From positions 1-36,328 of the forward strand of contig NZ_AWXC01000024.1 of the NCBI RefSeq assembly GCF_000479005.1: a DNA stretch of 36,328 nt, given 5' to 3'. Below the pieces are notes generated by a model. That model saw nothing but the letters and a program-made list of their open reading frames with translations, searched no databases and was not told where the DNA came from. The stretch is from Prevotella sp. BV3P1. Lineage in GTDB: Bacteria > Bacteroidota > Bacteroidia > Bacteroidales > Bacteroidaceae. Shown one piece after another: positions 22,076-31,542 of the stretch (the stretch's first letter is position 1; every line of letters starts with the position of its first letter). The translations under genes were made by a program, and so were the position numbers.

Positions 22076-24427
22076 ATGAATAAAATTATCCGAAAAGAAC
22101 AGTTCTCTGAGAAAGTTTTTCTCTTCGAGATTGAGGCTCCACTCATTGCCAAAAGCAGAAGAGCCGGCAATTTCGTCATCGTTCGTGTAGGCCACAAAGG
22201 CGAACGCATGCCACTGACCATCGCCGATGCAGACATCAAACGCGGAACCATCACATTGGTTGTGCAGAAGGTTGGTCTGTCCTCCATGAAGCTATGTAAT
22301 TTGAATGAAGGTGACTATGTTACTGATGTGGTAGGTCCCTTGGGCAATGCTACACATATAGAAAAGTTTGGTACCGTACTTTGTGCGGGTGGTGGCGTTG
22401 GCGTTGCCCCTATGCTGCCCATCATCAAAGCATTGAAGGAGGCTGGAAACAAGGTGCTGTCGGTGTTGGCAGGACGGAGCAAAGACCTCATTATATTAGA
22501 AGATGAAGTAAGAGCGAATTCTGATGAAACAATCATCATGACCGACGATGGCAGCTATGGCGAGAAAGGTGTCGTAACGGTGGGCATGGAGAATTTGATC
22601 AAACAGGAACATATCGACAAGGCATTTGCTATCGGACCTCCCATCATGATGAAGTTTTGCTGTCTTCTTACACAAAAATATAACATACCTACAGATGTAT
22701 CTCTCAACACCATCATGGTAGATGGAACGGGCATGTGTGGTGCCTGTCGATTGACGATTGGAGGCAAAACACAATTCGTGTGCATTGATGGTCCTGAATT
22801 TGATGGTGCATTGGTTGACTGGGATGAAATGTTCAAACGCATGAACACATTTAAGGATGTTGAAAAAGAAGAACTTGAACATTTGCAAGATCATCTTAAT
22901 GAGATAGAAGGTGTACTGGAGAAGCACACGCCCACCATTAAAATGGATGTAGAGCCGACACAAGAAGGTATCTCGACGCTAACCGATCGCAATGCGGAAT
23001 GGAGAAAGACATTACGGGATGCCATGAAGACAAAAGAGCGGAAGAGCATCGCTCGCGTGCAAATGCCAGAACTGGATCCAGCATATCGAGCAACAACCAG
23101 GACGGAAGAGGTAAACTTAGGTCTTACGAAAGAAATGGCCATGACAGAAGCCAAACGCTGCTTAGATTGTGCTAAGCCTACCTGTGTGGAAGGTTGTCCA
23201 GTCAACATCAACATTCCTTCTTTTATCAAGAATATAGAGCGAGGGCAATTCTTGGCAGCTGCCAAAGTGTTGAAGAACACATCTGCCCTACCCGCAGTAT
23301 GTGGCAGAGTTTGCCCACAAGAGAAACAATGCGAAAGCATATGTATTCATCTGAAGATGAATGAACCCGCTGTCGCCATTGGTTACCTGGAACGTTTTGC
23401 CGCCGATTATGAACGGGAAAGTGGAAACACGTCTATCCCTGAAATGCAAACTGACAACGGTATTAAGGTGGCTGTGGTCGGTTCAGGACCTGCAGGCTTG
23501 AGCTTCGCTGGGGATATGGCTAAGCGAGGCTATCAAGTTCATGTGTTCGAGGCACTGCATGAAATAGGTGGCGTGCTGAAATATGGAATTCCAGAATTCC
23601 GCCTTCCTAATGCCATCGTCGACGTTGAAATAGAAAATCTCCAGAAAATGGGCGTTCATTTCTTAACCGACTGCATCATTGGGAAAACCCTTTCTATTGA
23701 AGAACTCAAAGAAAAAGATTTCAAAGGCATCTTTGTGGGATCGGGTGCAGGACTACCTAATTTTATGGGAATACCAGGAGAGAATGCCATTAACATCATG
23801 TCATCCAACGAATACCTGACCCGTATCAATCTTATGGATGCCGCCAATGCTAATGCTGACACACCCATCAATCTTGGAAAGAAAGTGATGGTCGTTGGAG
23901 GAGGCAACACAGCCATGGACTCATGTAGAACAGCCAAACGCTTAGGAGCTGATGTTACACTGGTCTACCGTCGCTCTGAAGCAGAAATGCCTGCCCGACT
24001 TGAAGAAGTTAAACATGCCAAAGAAGAAGGCATCCATTTCATGTGCCTGCATAATCCTATTGAATATCTCACGGATGAAAGAGGTGCTGTCAGCGCTGCC
24101 GTTTTACAAGTCATGCAATTGGGAGAACCTGATGCCAGTGGTCGTCGAAGTCCTGTGCCAGTCGAAGGACAAACAGTAACGATAGAAGTCGACCAGGTTG
24201 TTGTGGCTGTCGGTGTATCTCCAAATCCACTGGTACCAAAATCTATCCAGGGACTGGAACTTGGTCGTAAAAACACCATTGTCGTCAATGACCAGATGCA
24301 GTCCAGCAGATCAGAAATTTATGCAGGAGGCGACATCGTACGCGGAGGCGCAACCGTGATTCTTGCCATGGGTGATGGCAGAAGAGCTGCTGCAAATATG
24401 GATATGCAACTAACAGCTGCTCAGTGA
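22076..24427 (+). CDS. Fused NfnAB-type NADH:ferredoxin-NADP oxidoreductase (SudAB/GltA-like)
   Basis: This 783-residue flavoprotein fuses two subunits usually encoded separately. Residues 1-280 are a ferredoxin-NADP reductase/PyrK-like part with GAGGGVGVAPMLPI-type NAD binding and [2Fe-2S] ligands in CGACRLTIGG (Cys221, Cys224, Cys236). From about 350 it is a GltD/NfnB-like part, with CLDCAKPTCVEGC (362, 365, 370, 374) and VCGRVCPQEKQCESIC (409, 413, 419, 423) binding two 4Fe-4S clusters. The FAD site is VVGSGPAGLS (near 469) and the NADPH site VVGGGNTAMD (near 608). NfnAB couples NADH, NADPH and ferredoxin by electron bifurcation. Annotation pipelines often call the fusion PyrK/glutamate synthase. 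The start at 22076 fits the subunit N-terminus. Confidence 0.88.
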   Translation: MNKIIRKEQFSEKVFLFEIEAPLIAKSRRAGNFVIVRVGHKGERMPLTIADADIKRGTITLVVQKVGLSSMKLCNLNEGDYVTDVVGPLGNATHIEKFGTVLCAGGGVGVAPMLPIIKALKEAGNKVLSVLAGRSKDLIILEDEVRANSDETIIMTDDGSYGEKGVVTVGMENLIKQEHIDKAFAIGPPIMMKFCCLLTQKYNIPTDVSLNTIMVDGTGMCGACRLTIGGKTQFVCIDGPEFDGALVDWDEMFKRMNTFKDVEKEELEHLQDHLNEIEGVLEKHTPTIKMDVEPTQEGISTLTDRNAEWRKTLRDAMKTKERKSIARVQMPELDPAYRATTRTEEVNLGLTKEMAMTEAKRCLDCAKPTCVEGCPVNINIPSFIKNIERGQFLAAAKVLKNTSALPAVCGRVCPQEKQCESICIHLKMNEPAVAIGYLERFAADYERESGNTSIPEMQTDNGIKVAVVGSGPAGLSFAGDMAKRGYQVHVFEALHEIGGVLKYGIPEFRLPNAIVDVEIENLQKMGVHFLTDCIIGKTLSIEELKEKDFKGIFVGSGAGLPNFMGIPGENAINIMSSNEYLTRINLMDAANANADTPINLGKKVMVVGGGNTAMDSCRTAKRLGADVTLVYRRSEAEMPARLEEVKHAKEEGIHFMCLHNPIEYLTDERGAVSAAVLQVMQLGEPDASGRRSPVPVEGQTVTIEVDQVVVAVGVSPNPLVPKSIQGLELGRKNTIVVNDQMQSSRSEIYAGGDIVRGGATVILAMGDGRRAAANMDMQLTAAQ

Positions 24428-24466
24428 CAGACATAAAGACTGCATGTAGGACGAACGGCTTCTTTA

Positions 24467-24525
24467 TAAGTCACTACATTTTTGCATTCTTTATGACTTA
24501 CTTCTTAAATAAATTTGTATCTTTG
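24467..24525 (+). promoter_or_regulatory. Promoter with overlapping inverted repeat, PD40 gene
   Basis: TATCTTTG at 24518-24525 is a -7 element lying only six bases before the first ATG (24531), so the transcript is leaderless or nearly so. An inverted repeat, TAAGTCA at 24467-24473 and TGACTTA at 24494-24500, covers the -33 region. It could be an operator or a weak terminator for the upstream gene. Confidence 0.5.
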
Positions 24526-24530
24526 TCAAA

Positions 24531-25670
24531 ATGACAAAAATGAAGTATACATTATATTTATTGGTATTACTGCTTTTTTCACCTCTTCCCATGCAAGCTC
24601 AAAGACATGGGAAGAGATCAGCTCATCCACAAGCCAACAAAACAGAGAAAACTCCTGCTGACAAATTATTCGAGACGATGGTAGAAGGAACTGCTAAAGT
24701 CATGTTCATTGATAGCATTGTGGTAGACAAGAAAAATTTCTTATCTAAAATCCCTATGAGCAAGGATGCCGGTACGCTTTCTGAACAAAATGGCCTATTC
24801 TCCTATACTAACGAACTTGGCAATCACCGTATCTATGCCGATGGTGATACCGCACAGGGATACCACCTGTATTCAACTGATCTACTAGGAGACATCTGGA
24901 GTAAACCAAAACAATTAGTAGAATTGGATGAAGAGGTAGACAATGCCAACTACCCTTTTCTACTTTCTGACGGTATGACCTTATTTTTTTCTGGTCAAGG
25001 AGAAAAGAGTTTGGGTGGTTATGATATCTTCATGACATTGTTTAACAGTGAAGATGGAACTTTTTATAAACCAGAGAATTATGGATTGCCGTTCAACTCA
25101 ACTGCAAATGATTATTTCTTGGCTATTGATGACATGTATGCATTGGGCTGGTTAGTCAGTGACCGGTATCAACCAAAAGATAAAGTTTGCATCTATACAT
25201 TCGTTCCAACCAATCCGCGCCTTAACTTCAGTCAAGATAATCTTGAAGATAAACAGCTTAAGTCTTTTGCCAAGTTGACGAGCATTAAAGACACATGGGC
25301 CTTTGGAAACAGGGATGCCGCACTAAAAAGATTGGAAAGTTTGAAGCAAAACAATCATCAAGCAAATTCAAAGCCAGGTTTTCTGTTCCCAGTTAATGAC
25401 AAAACTGTTTATACAAAGATAGATGATTTCAAAAGCAACAAGACAAAAGAATTATACGTTCAATTGATTGAAATGAAATCTCAATTGGCACAGAATGAGA
25501 AAACTTTGGCCAAGATGAGATCCGATTATAGCCGAGCATCCATATCCGATCAACAAGGAATGAGAGCTAATTTGCTGAAAGCGGAAGAAACCATACAGCA
25601 ACAAAGAAAAGATGTGCAAACCTTTGAAAAGTCAGTAAGAAACGAAGAGAACAAATTGTTAACCAACTAA
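24531..25670 (+). CDS. PD40 beta-propeller protein with C-terminal coiled coil
   Basis: The product is a secreted 379-residue protein. A signal peptide (YTLYLLVLLLFSPLPMQAQ) is followed by WD40-like PD40 repeats, for example NANYPFLLSDGMTLFFSGQG and GGYDIFMTL. These resemble the propellers of TolB- and PorE-type proteins. From about residue 305 there is a heptad-like coiled coil, with ELYVQLIEMKSQLAQNEKTL and later QQQRKDVQTFEKSVRNEEN. The OmpA peptidoglycan-binding domain found in PorE-like relatives is absent. An alternative ATG lies at 24540. It likely acts in the periplasm or outer membrane. Nine bases separate it from the phosphorylase gene. Confidence 0.8.
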   Translation: MTKMKYTLYLLVLLLFSPLPMQAQRHGKRSAHPQANKTEKTPADKLFETMVEGTAKVMFIDSIVVDKKNFLSKIPMSKDAGTLSEQNGLFSYTNELGNHRIYADGDTAQGYHLYSTDLLGDIWSKPKQLVELDEEVDNANYPFLLSDGMTLFFSGQGEKSLGGYDIFMTLFNSEDGTFYKPENYGLPFNSTANDYFLAIDDMYALGWLVSDRYQPKDKVCIYTFVPTNPRLNFSQDNLEDKQLKSFAKLTSIKDTWAFGNRDAALKRLESLKQNNHQANSKPGFLFPVNDKTVYTKIDDFKSNKTKELYVQLIEMKSQLAQNEKTLAKMRSDYSRASISDQQGMRANLLKAEETIQQQRKDVQTFEKSVRNEENKLLTN

Positions 25671-25682
25671 ATCCCTACAATG

Positions 25683-26558
25683 ATGGAAAAAAAATATTTT
25701 GCAGAATCAGAACTTATCATCAATGCCGATGGTAGTGTCTTCCATTTGCATATCAAGCCCGAACAATTGGCCGACAAAGTTATTCTGGTAGGCGATCCAG
25801 GCCGCGTGTCGCTGGTAGCTTCGCATTTTGAAAAAGTAGAGTGCGATATACAAAGCAGGGAATTCCATACCATTACTGGTTCATATCAAGGAAAGCGAAT
25901 CAGTGTGATCAGTACGGGTATCGGCTGTGATAATATAGATATTGTCATGAACGAGATGGATGCTTTGGCTAACATTGATTTTGCCACCCGTCATGAGAAA
26001 TCACCGCTTAAGTCACTCACCTTGGTCAGACTTGGCACCTGTGGCGGATTGCAAGAATATACGCCAGAAGGAACATACATAGCCAGTGAAAAGAGTATTG
26101 GATTTGATGGCTTGCTGAATTATTACGCAGGAAGAGACGAAGCCTGTGACTTAGAATTCGAGGAGGCTTTCAAAAAACACATGAACTGGAACCCACAAAA
26201 AGGCGCACCCTATGTTATTGATGCAGATAAAGAAACACTCAATCGCATTGCGGGAGACGACATGGTTCGCGGTGTGACAATTGCTTGTGGTGGCTTCTTC
26301 GGACCACAAGGCAGAGAGTTGCGCATACCTTTGGCCGATCCCAACCAAAATGAAAAAATAGAGAGTTTCGAATACAACGGTTACCGAATCACAAATTTCG
26401 AAATGGAGAGCAGCGCGCTGGCAGGCCTTGCTAAGCTGTTAGGACACAAGGCTATGACGTGTTGTATGGTAATAGCCAATCGTCGTGCTCAAAAAGCAAA
26501 TGTGGAATACAAAAACTCTATTGATGGGCTGATACAAATTGTACTTGACAGAATTTAA
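25683..26558 (+). CDS. Nucleoside phosphorylase, uridine-phosphorylase-like
   Basis: This PNP_UDP_1-family enzyme splits nucleosides with phosphate into base and ribose-1-phosphate. ILVGDPGRVSLVASHFE supplies the phosphate-binding GDPGR motif. RLGTCGGLQEY is the family core. NFEMESSALAGLAKLLG carries the substrate-side Glu-Met-Glu signature typical of uridine phosphorylases. The 291-residue length (ATG 25683; a preceding ATG at 25680 is possible) exceeds the E. coli Udp length of about 253, as is common in Bacteroidetes. It is closed by the hairpin at 26609. Substrate preference is inferred. Confidence 0.9.
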   Translation: MEKKYFAESELIINADGSVFHLHIKPEQLADKVILVGDPGRVSLVASHFEKVECDIQSREFHTITGSYQGKRISVISTGIGCDNIDIVMNEMDALANIDFATRHEKSPLKSLTLVRLGTCGGLQEYTPEGTYIASEKSIGFDGLLNYYAGRDEACDLEFEEAFKKHMNWNPQKGAPYVIDADKETLNRIAGDDMVRGVTIACGGFFGPQGRELRIPLADPNQNEKIESFEYNGYRITNFEMESSALAGLAKLLGHKAMTCCMVIANRRAQKANVEYKNSIDGLIQIVLDRI

Positions 26559-26608
26559 TGAGCGACCGTTTGGCCACTTTTTTCAATGGTCAACCCTTAT
26601 CATTTTGA

Positions 26609-26638
26609 TTGTCAGACCCCAATATCAGGGTCTGACAA
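26609..26638 (+). terminator. Terminator after the nucleoside phosphorylase
   Basis: TTGTCAGACCC (26609-26619) and GGGTCTGACAA (26628-26638) form a perfect 11-base stem with an 8-base loop. The bases CATGTTTT follow. It lies between the phosphorylase stop and mnmE. Confidence 0.75.
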
Positions 26639-26670
26639 CATGTTTTACTCAATTCATCTTATAACTCAAT

Positions 26671-28080
26671 ATGCAAGTTTCTCGAATCGATTCCAATCAA
26701 GATCCATCATCAATAAGCTCACAATCTACGATTTGCGCTTTAGCGACACCGGCTGGAGGTGCTATAGCCGTGATTCGTCTATCAGGAAGCGATGCCATCA
26801 ACATCGTAGACAAAGTGTTCGTTTCCAAATCTAATCATAGCCTGACAGAAGCAAAACCGCAGACATTGCATTATGGACATTTGACTAACAACGATGGAGA
26901 AGAGATTGACGATGTGTTGGTTTCCGTTTTTCGTTCGCCTCACTCTTACACGGGTGAAGATTCTGTTGAAATATCATGTCATGGCTCTCGTTACATCATT
27001 AAAACCATTTTAGAAACACTTATCAAAGAAGGCTGTCAACAGGCTGCACCTGGTGAATACACACAGCGCGCCTTCTTTAATGGAAAGTTAGATTTAAGTC
27101 AGGCAGAAGCTGTTGCCGACTTGATTTCTTCTACTAATCGTGCCACACACCAAATGGCCATGAGTCAATTGAAAGGTCATTTTTCCGATGAATTGGCTCT
27201 GTTAAGGAACCAACTGCTGAAGATAACGTCCTTGCTCGAACTTGAACTTGATTTTAGCGATCACGAAGAACTCGAGTTTGCTGACAGAACAGAATTGCTT
27301 GATTTGGCACAAACTATTGACCAACGATTGTCTATGCTAGCCCACTCTTTTGAAACAGGAAAAGCTTATAAACAAGGTGTAGCTGTGGCCATTGTTGGCA
27401 AGACGAACGTAGGAAAGAGCACACTTCTCAATCAGCTACTAAAGGAAGAGAAAGCCATCGTGAGCAACATTCATGGTACGACCAGAGATGTTATTGAAGA
27501 CACGACCGAAATTAAAGGTGTCACGTTTCGATTTATTGACACAGCGGGCATTCGCTCAACGAATGATGAGATAGAGAGGCTCGGTATCGAGCGCACCTAT
27601 AAGAAGCTTAACGAAGCACGCATCATCTTATGGTTGGTTGATGAACAGCCTAGCCGTAGCGAGATTCAAGAAATGTTGGAGTATTGTGAGGACAAACAAG
27701 TGATTCTCGTTCAAAATAAGATTGATATCAGAACGATTCCTGACAAGTTGCCAACAAACAACCTATCAACCATACAAATCAGTGCCAAACTCGGAACGAA
27801 CATCGACCAATTAGAAAACCTACTCTATCAAAAAGCAAATATTCCCGAAATCACGGAGAATGATGTCATCATCACGAGTGCTCGCCATTACGATGCCCTC
27901 ATTCATGCCAAAGAAAGCATCACTCGAGTAATCAATGGGTTAAAAGCAGATTTCAGCGGAGATCTCATAGCTGAAGATCTGCGTGTTTGCCTTGACCAAC
28001 TGGCAGACATCACGGGGGGAGAAATAACGACTCCAGAGGTACTTGAGAATATCTTCAAACATTTTTGCATCGGAAAGTAA
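26671..28080 (+). CDS. mnmE: tRNA modification GTPase MnmE
   Basis: MnmE, with MnmG, makes the xm5U modification at the wobble base of certain tRNAs. The N-terminal THF-binding domain starts at about TICALATPAGGAIAVIRLSG. The inserted G domain has P-loop GKTNVGKS at 243-250, switch GTTRD at 269-273, DTAGIR at 290 and NKID near 350. The C-terminus is the invariant FCIGK (465-469), whose Cys is required for modification. 469 residues is normal. The ATG at 26671 adds about ten residues before the conserved start, and no better in-frame ATG follows. Confidence 0.97.
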   Translation: MQVSRIDSNQDPSSISSQSTICALATPAGGAIAVIRLSGSDAINIVDKVFVSKSNHSLTEAKPQTLHYGHLTNNDGEEIDDVLVSVFRSPHSYTGEDSVEISCHGSRYIIKTILETLIKEGCQQAAPGEYTQRAFFNGKLDLSQAEAVADLISSTNRATHQMAMSQLKGHFSDELALLRNQLLKITSLLELELDFSDHEELEFADRTELLDLAQTIDQRLSMLAHSFETGKAYKQGVAVAIVGKTNVGKSTLLNQLLKEEKAIVSNIHGTTRDVIEDTTEIKGVTFRFIDTAGIRSTNDEIERLGIERTYKKLNEARIILWLVDEQPSRSEIQEMLEYCEDKQVILVQNKIDIRTIPDKLPTNNLSTIQISAKLGTNIDQLENLLYQKANIPEITENDVIITSARHYDALIHAKESITRVINGLKADFSGDLIAEDLRVCLDQLADITGGEITTPEVLENIFKHFCIGK

Positions 28081-28208
28081 AGTCGGAAATCAGCAAGGCA
28101 AAAAAATGTTTTGTGAGCTTGTCGCACTTATTGGCGAAGAGGCATCAGATCATTCTTAGCTTTATCCCAATTAGTTCGCTGCAAATGATTTTAATATCCT
28201 GGCAAACT

Positions 28209-28284
28209 CATTGACTTTAACCGCCAAACTCAATGGGTTTACCTTCCAATTGCATTGACTTTAGAGACCAAAGTCAATGGGTTT
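28209..28284. repeat. Two palindromic repeats upstream of the M6 protease gene
   Basis: Two 32-base units lie at 28209-28240 and 28253-28284. Both begin CATTGACTTT and end CAATGGGTTT. In the second unit CATTGACTTT (28253-28262) pairs perfectly with AAAGTCAATG (28270-28279), and in the first the arms carry mismatches. The centre spacing is 44 bases, about four helical turns. They lie in a 384-base gene-free stretch between mnmE and the secreted protease. Confidence 0.75.
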
Positions 28285-28408
28285 GGACAACTGAACAGGG
28301 CCCCTTATACTTCTTAGGAAGATGATACGATGGACAGACCGGCAGTTGATTCATTCTTAAGTCATGTCTAAAATAATTTCTTAACTGCCGAAAATAAGAC
28401 GAAACCAA

Positions 28409-28438
28409 TTGATATTCAAAACTATTTTCGTACATTTG
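28409..28438 (+). promoter_or_regulatory. Promoter of the M6 metalloprotease gene
   Basis: TTG at 28409-28411, a 19-base spacer and TACATTTG at 28431-28438 match the Bacteroidetes consensus. The ATG follows 26 bases later at 28465. Confidence 0.7.
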
Positions 28439-28464
28439 CCCATGGAAAGAAACATAACATACAA

Positions 28465-30255
28465 ATGAAAAAACTGTTAATTACCGCACTCGCACTCATA
28501 CTTTCCGTTTGCACGTGGGCTGCAAAGGCTTGGCGCATGCCGCTTACTGTCACCCAACCAGACGGAACCTCTCTGCAAGCCTACCAACATGGAGATGAAC
28601 ATTTTAACTGGTACACCGACAAAGACGGTGTCATACTGATTCGCAAAGCCGACATCTTTTATATTGCGCATATCGACCGATATGGGAAAATATCATCGTC
28701 AAACCTCTTGGCGCATGAGAAATCGCAACGACAGGACGCTGAAAAGAGAGCCGTGGCAGCGCAAAACAGAAATCTGTTTTTTGAAAGAGCACAACAACGG
28801 ATAGAAACTCGTGCCATGCGTCGCGAACCTGTACAAGTGAACAGTACTTTTTTCCCACACACGGGTTCGCCCAAAGCCATCGTCATTTTGGCTCAATACA
28901 AGGACACCCCATTTACACTTACCAATCCTCGCCAATCGTTTCAACAGTTTCTCAATGGCAAAGGACGCCCTACTGACTACGGACACGGTGAGGGTAAAAA
29001 CGCATCGAGCGTGCAACAATATTTCAAGGACATGAGCTTTGGTCAGTTTACACCACAGTTTGACGTCTATGGTCCTGTGACACTTCCGCACGACCTTGCA
29101 TATTATGGAGGAACAGATTCCAACGGTGGCGATGAAGAGTTCGATAAACTGATTACCGATGCCTGCCGACTGATGGACGATTCGCTTGACTTTGCAAACT
29201 ATGATGCCAATGGCGACGGCTATGCCGATTTGGTGTATGTTGTCTATTCGGGCTATGGACAGAACATGGGTGCACCCGACAACACCATGTGGGCCAAATC
29301 AGGAACGATTTACCCCACTCCCTCCTTTGATGGGAAAAAGATATGTAGAGTAGGCATCAGCAGCGAACTGATTGGCAGCCCTACATATCCTGAAGAAAAA
29401 ATGATATCAGGCATCGGACTCTTTTGTCATGAATTCAGTCACTGTATGGGGCTTCCCGATTTCTATCCTACATTGGCGAGTGCTCGAGGGGACAACCAAG
29501 GAATGGAAGCATGGAGCCTCATGGACGATGGCGAATATATCGCCAATGGCGGCAGGTGGCCTACAGCCTATACGGCTTGGGAACGTGAAGCCATGGGATG
29601 GATGACGATTGATGATTTGACCACTGCGCAGCAAATTGAATTGAAAACCATTGATAACAAGGGCAAAGCCTATCGCATCTATAATGACAACGATCCGAAC
29701 AAAAAAGATTATTACATTGTTCAGAACATTCAAGCCAAGCGTTGGAATGCAGGCTTGGAGAGTCATGGACTGTTGATGTATCATGTAAATTATGAGGCTT
29801 TGCCATTTACATTATCATCAAACAGTGTGAACAATGAGAAAGGCAAGCCCCGCATGACAGTAATTCCAGCTGATGGACGGCTGTACAGCTCGTACAATGG
29901 GAACAGTAATAAATACAAAGAAGAATTAAAAGGCGACCTCTTTCCCGGGACGAAGAATGTAACAGAACTCACAGATGCGAACAAATTGCCCAACTATGCA
30001 CCATGGACATGGACAGGAGGGACGCTTGATAAGCCCATTTATAACATCTCTGAAAAAGAGGGAATCGTTTATTTCGACTTCCTTAAAAAGTTCTCTACAC
30101 AGGGTATTGTGCCTACATTCTCCCAAGAAGCGACAAGCGACAAACGCATTTTCAGCCTTGATGGCAAATACATTGGAACCGACAAATCGATTTTGCCACA
30201 AGGCATATACATCATTGGAGGCAAGAAAGTATACATTCATCCTTTCCACTATTAA
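28465..30255 (+). CDS. Secreted M6-family (immune inhibitor A-like) metalloprotease
   Basis: A signal peptide (MKKLLITALALILSVCTWA) leads a 596-residue zinc protease. The catalytic motif CHEFSHCMGLPDFY contains His322, Glu323 and His326, as in M6 peptidases that degrade host proteins. An N-terminal pro-region (about 20-125) has HFNWYTDKDGVILIRK, typical of Bacteroidetes M6 proteins. The stretch FANYDANGDGYADLVYVVYS (about 246-265) looks calcium-binding. The C-terminus (about 545-596) has SLDGKYIGTDKSILPQGIYI and GGKKVYIH, resembling a short C-terminal sorting-type beta domain. It probably acts at the surface or outside the cell, possibly against host or diet proteins. Confidence 0.9.
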   Translation: MKKLLITALALILSVCTWAAKAWRMPLTVTQPDGTSLQAYQHGDEHFNWYTDKDGVILIRKADIFYIAHIDRYGKISSSNLLAHEKSQRQDAEKRAVAAQNRNLFFERAQQRIETRAMRREPVQVNSTFFPHTGSPKAIVILAQYKDTPFTLTNPRQSFQQFLNGKGRPTDYGHGEGKNASSVQQYFKDMSFGQFTPQFDVYGPVTLPHDLAYYGGTDSNGGDEEFDKLITDACRLMDDSLDFANYDANGDGYADLVYVVYSGYGQNMGAPDNTMWAKSGTIYPTPSFDGKKICRVGISSELIGSPTYPEEKMISGIGLFCHEFSHCMGLPDFYPTLASARGDNQGMEAWSLMDDGEYIANGGRWPTAYTAWEREAMGWMTIDDLTTAQQIELKTIDNKGKAYRIYNDNDPNKKDYYIVQNIQAKRWNAGLESHGLLMYHVNYEALPFTLSSNSVNNEKGKPRMTVIPADGRLYSSYNGNSNKYKEELKGDLFPGTKNVTELTDANKLPNYAPWTWTGGTLDKPIYNISEKEGIVYFDFLKKFSTQGIVPTFSQEATSDKRIFSLDGKYIGTDKSILPQGIYIIGGKKVYIHPFHY

Positions 30256-30304
30256 TCAAAAAGGATAAATAGGGAAAGGATGCTGCATTATTTTATGATT
30301 TGAT

Positions 30305-30970
30305 TTAGCGTTCGCCAAATATGGCACTACCTACTCTTACCATGGTAGAGCCACACGTCACGGCGATGAGGTAATCGTGACTCATACCCCAACTGCGCTG
30401 TTTGAATGATGGTTGGTCAGCGAAATAGCGCTCCTTCACTTCGTCAAAAAAGTCTTTGGCCGTCAACATTTCCTGGCGTATCTGCCGTTCGTCGTCCACG
30501 TTTGACGCCATCATCATCAGTCCGCAGATACGCACATTCGACAATTCACGCCATTCGCCGGCCTCCAAGAAATCACGGCATTGACCCAAGGAAAAGCCAT
30601 ATTTGGTGGCCTCCTCAGCAATATGCAGCTCCAACAGCACGTCGATAACACGGTTGTTGCGAGCTGCATGCTTATTAATTTCACGCAAAAGCTTGGGCGA
30701 GTCGACAGACTCAATCATGCTGATGTAAGGAGCAATATATTTCACCTTATTGGTTTGCAGGTGTCCAATAAAGTGCCATTCAATGTCGTTTGGCAGTGCT
30801 TCCACCTTTTCGGTAAGCTCTTGTTCGCGGCTTTCACCAAAGACGCGCTGCCCTGCTGCATAAGCACTCGCTATCATCTCTTTGGGATGATACTTACTGA
30901 TGGCTACCAAACAAACGTCAGCAGGCAGCCTTTTCTTCACGTCGTGCAAGCTTTTTGTTACATCAACCAT
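30305..30970 (-). CDS. YggS-type pyridoxal phosphate homeostasis protein
   Basis: YggS/PLPBP proteins bind PLP and keep vitamin B6 and amino-acid pools balanced. The 221-residue product has the PLP lysine at 26 in LVAISKYHPKE, plus GESREQEL, WHFIGHLQTNK, GLMMMAS and SWGMSHDYLIAV. The C-terminal VRVGSAIFGER is the family signature. It is the second gene of a two-gene unit, 46 bases after the DUF4494 gene. Confidence 0.95.
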   Translation of the reverse strand: MVDVTKSLHDVKKRLPADVCLVAISKYHPKEMIASAYAAGQRVFGESREQELTEKVEALPNDIEWHFIGHLQTNKVKYIAPYISMIESVDSPKLLREINKHAARNNRVIDVLLELHIAEEATKYGFSLGQCRDFLEAGEWRELSNVRICGLMMMASNVDDERQIRQEMLTAKDFFDEVKERYFADQPSFKQRSWGMSHDYLIAVTCGSTMVRVGSAIFGER

Positions 30971-31016
30971 GATTATGAAAGTTTAAACGAACCACACTCC
31001 TATTCACTTCAGCCGT

Positions 31017-31493
31017 TTATACTTCAGGCTGATCATCGGGTTCTTTTTTCAAATCGTGTTCAAAAACATCCATGATTTTGGTTTCTGAAACATTGGCTAC
31101 CACATAATCGAGCACGCTGCTTGAGAACACTTCTCCGATATTTTGAAGGGCTCCCTCGATGTTCTTTGCCTGAACCAGATAACTTACGGCCGTTCGTTTC
31201 TCCTTACCTTTCTCCTCATCAATGGTGATGAACATCAGTTTGGCCTTGTACCATTTGTCATCACTCTCTCTATCACTGAAGAAGATTTCACTATAAACAG
31301 CTGGCGTGATGTTCTTGATGACAAACTCACCGCTTGAATAGCTCGCCATTTCTTTGGTGATGGCATCTTCTGCCTCACCAAAAGTAAAGGCGTCAACCAC
31401 ATAAGTTTCTCTTACCTTGGCAAAGAGTCCGTCTTCTGCCTGACGCTCATATTGTACATTTGTCTCAAACCAATTAGCATTTCTTGTTCTCAT
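31017..31493 (-). CDS. DUF4494 protein
   Basis: This is a conserved Bacteroidetes protein of unknown function, 158 residues. It carries the DUF4494 pattern WFETNVQYERQAEDGLFAKV, then YVVDAFTFGEAEDAITKEM and KNITPAVYSEIFFSD. There is no signal peptide, so it is cytoplasmic. It often lies beside yggS, as here. It has its own full promoter at 31543-31574. Confidence 0.9.
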   Translation of the reverse strand: MRTRNANWFETNVQYERQAEDGLFAKVRETYVVDAFTFGEAEDAITKEMASYSSGEFVIKNITPAVYSEIFFSDRESDDKWYKAKLMFITIDEEKGKEKRTAVSYLVQAKNIEGALQNIGEVFSSSVLDYVVANVSETKIMDVFEHDLKKEPDDQPEV

Positions 31494-31542
31494 CGTTATA
31501 CCTCTTAAATAAAGTTACTATATTGCTTAAATGATATGGATG

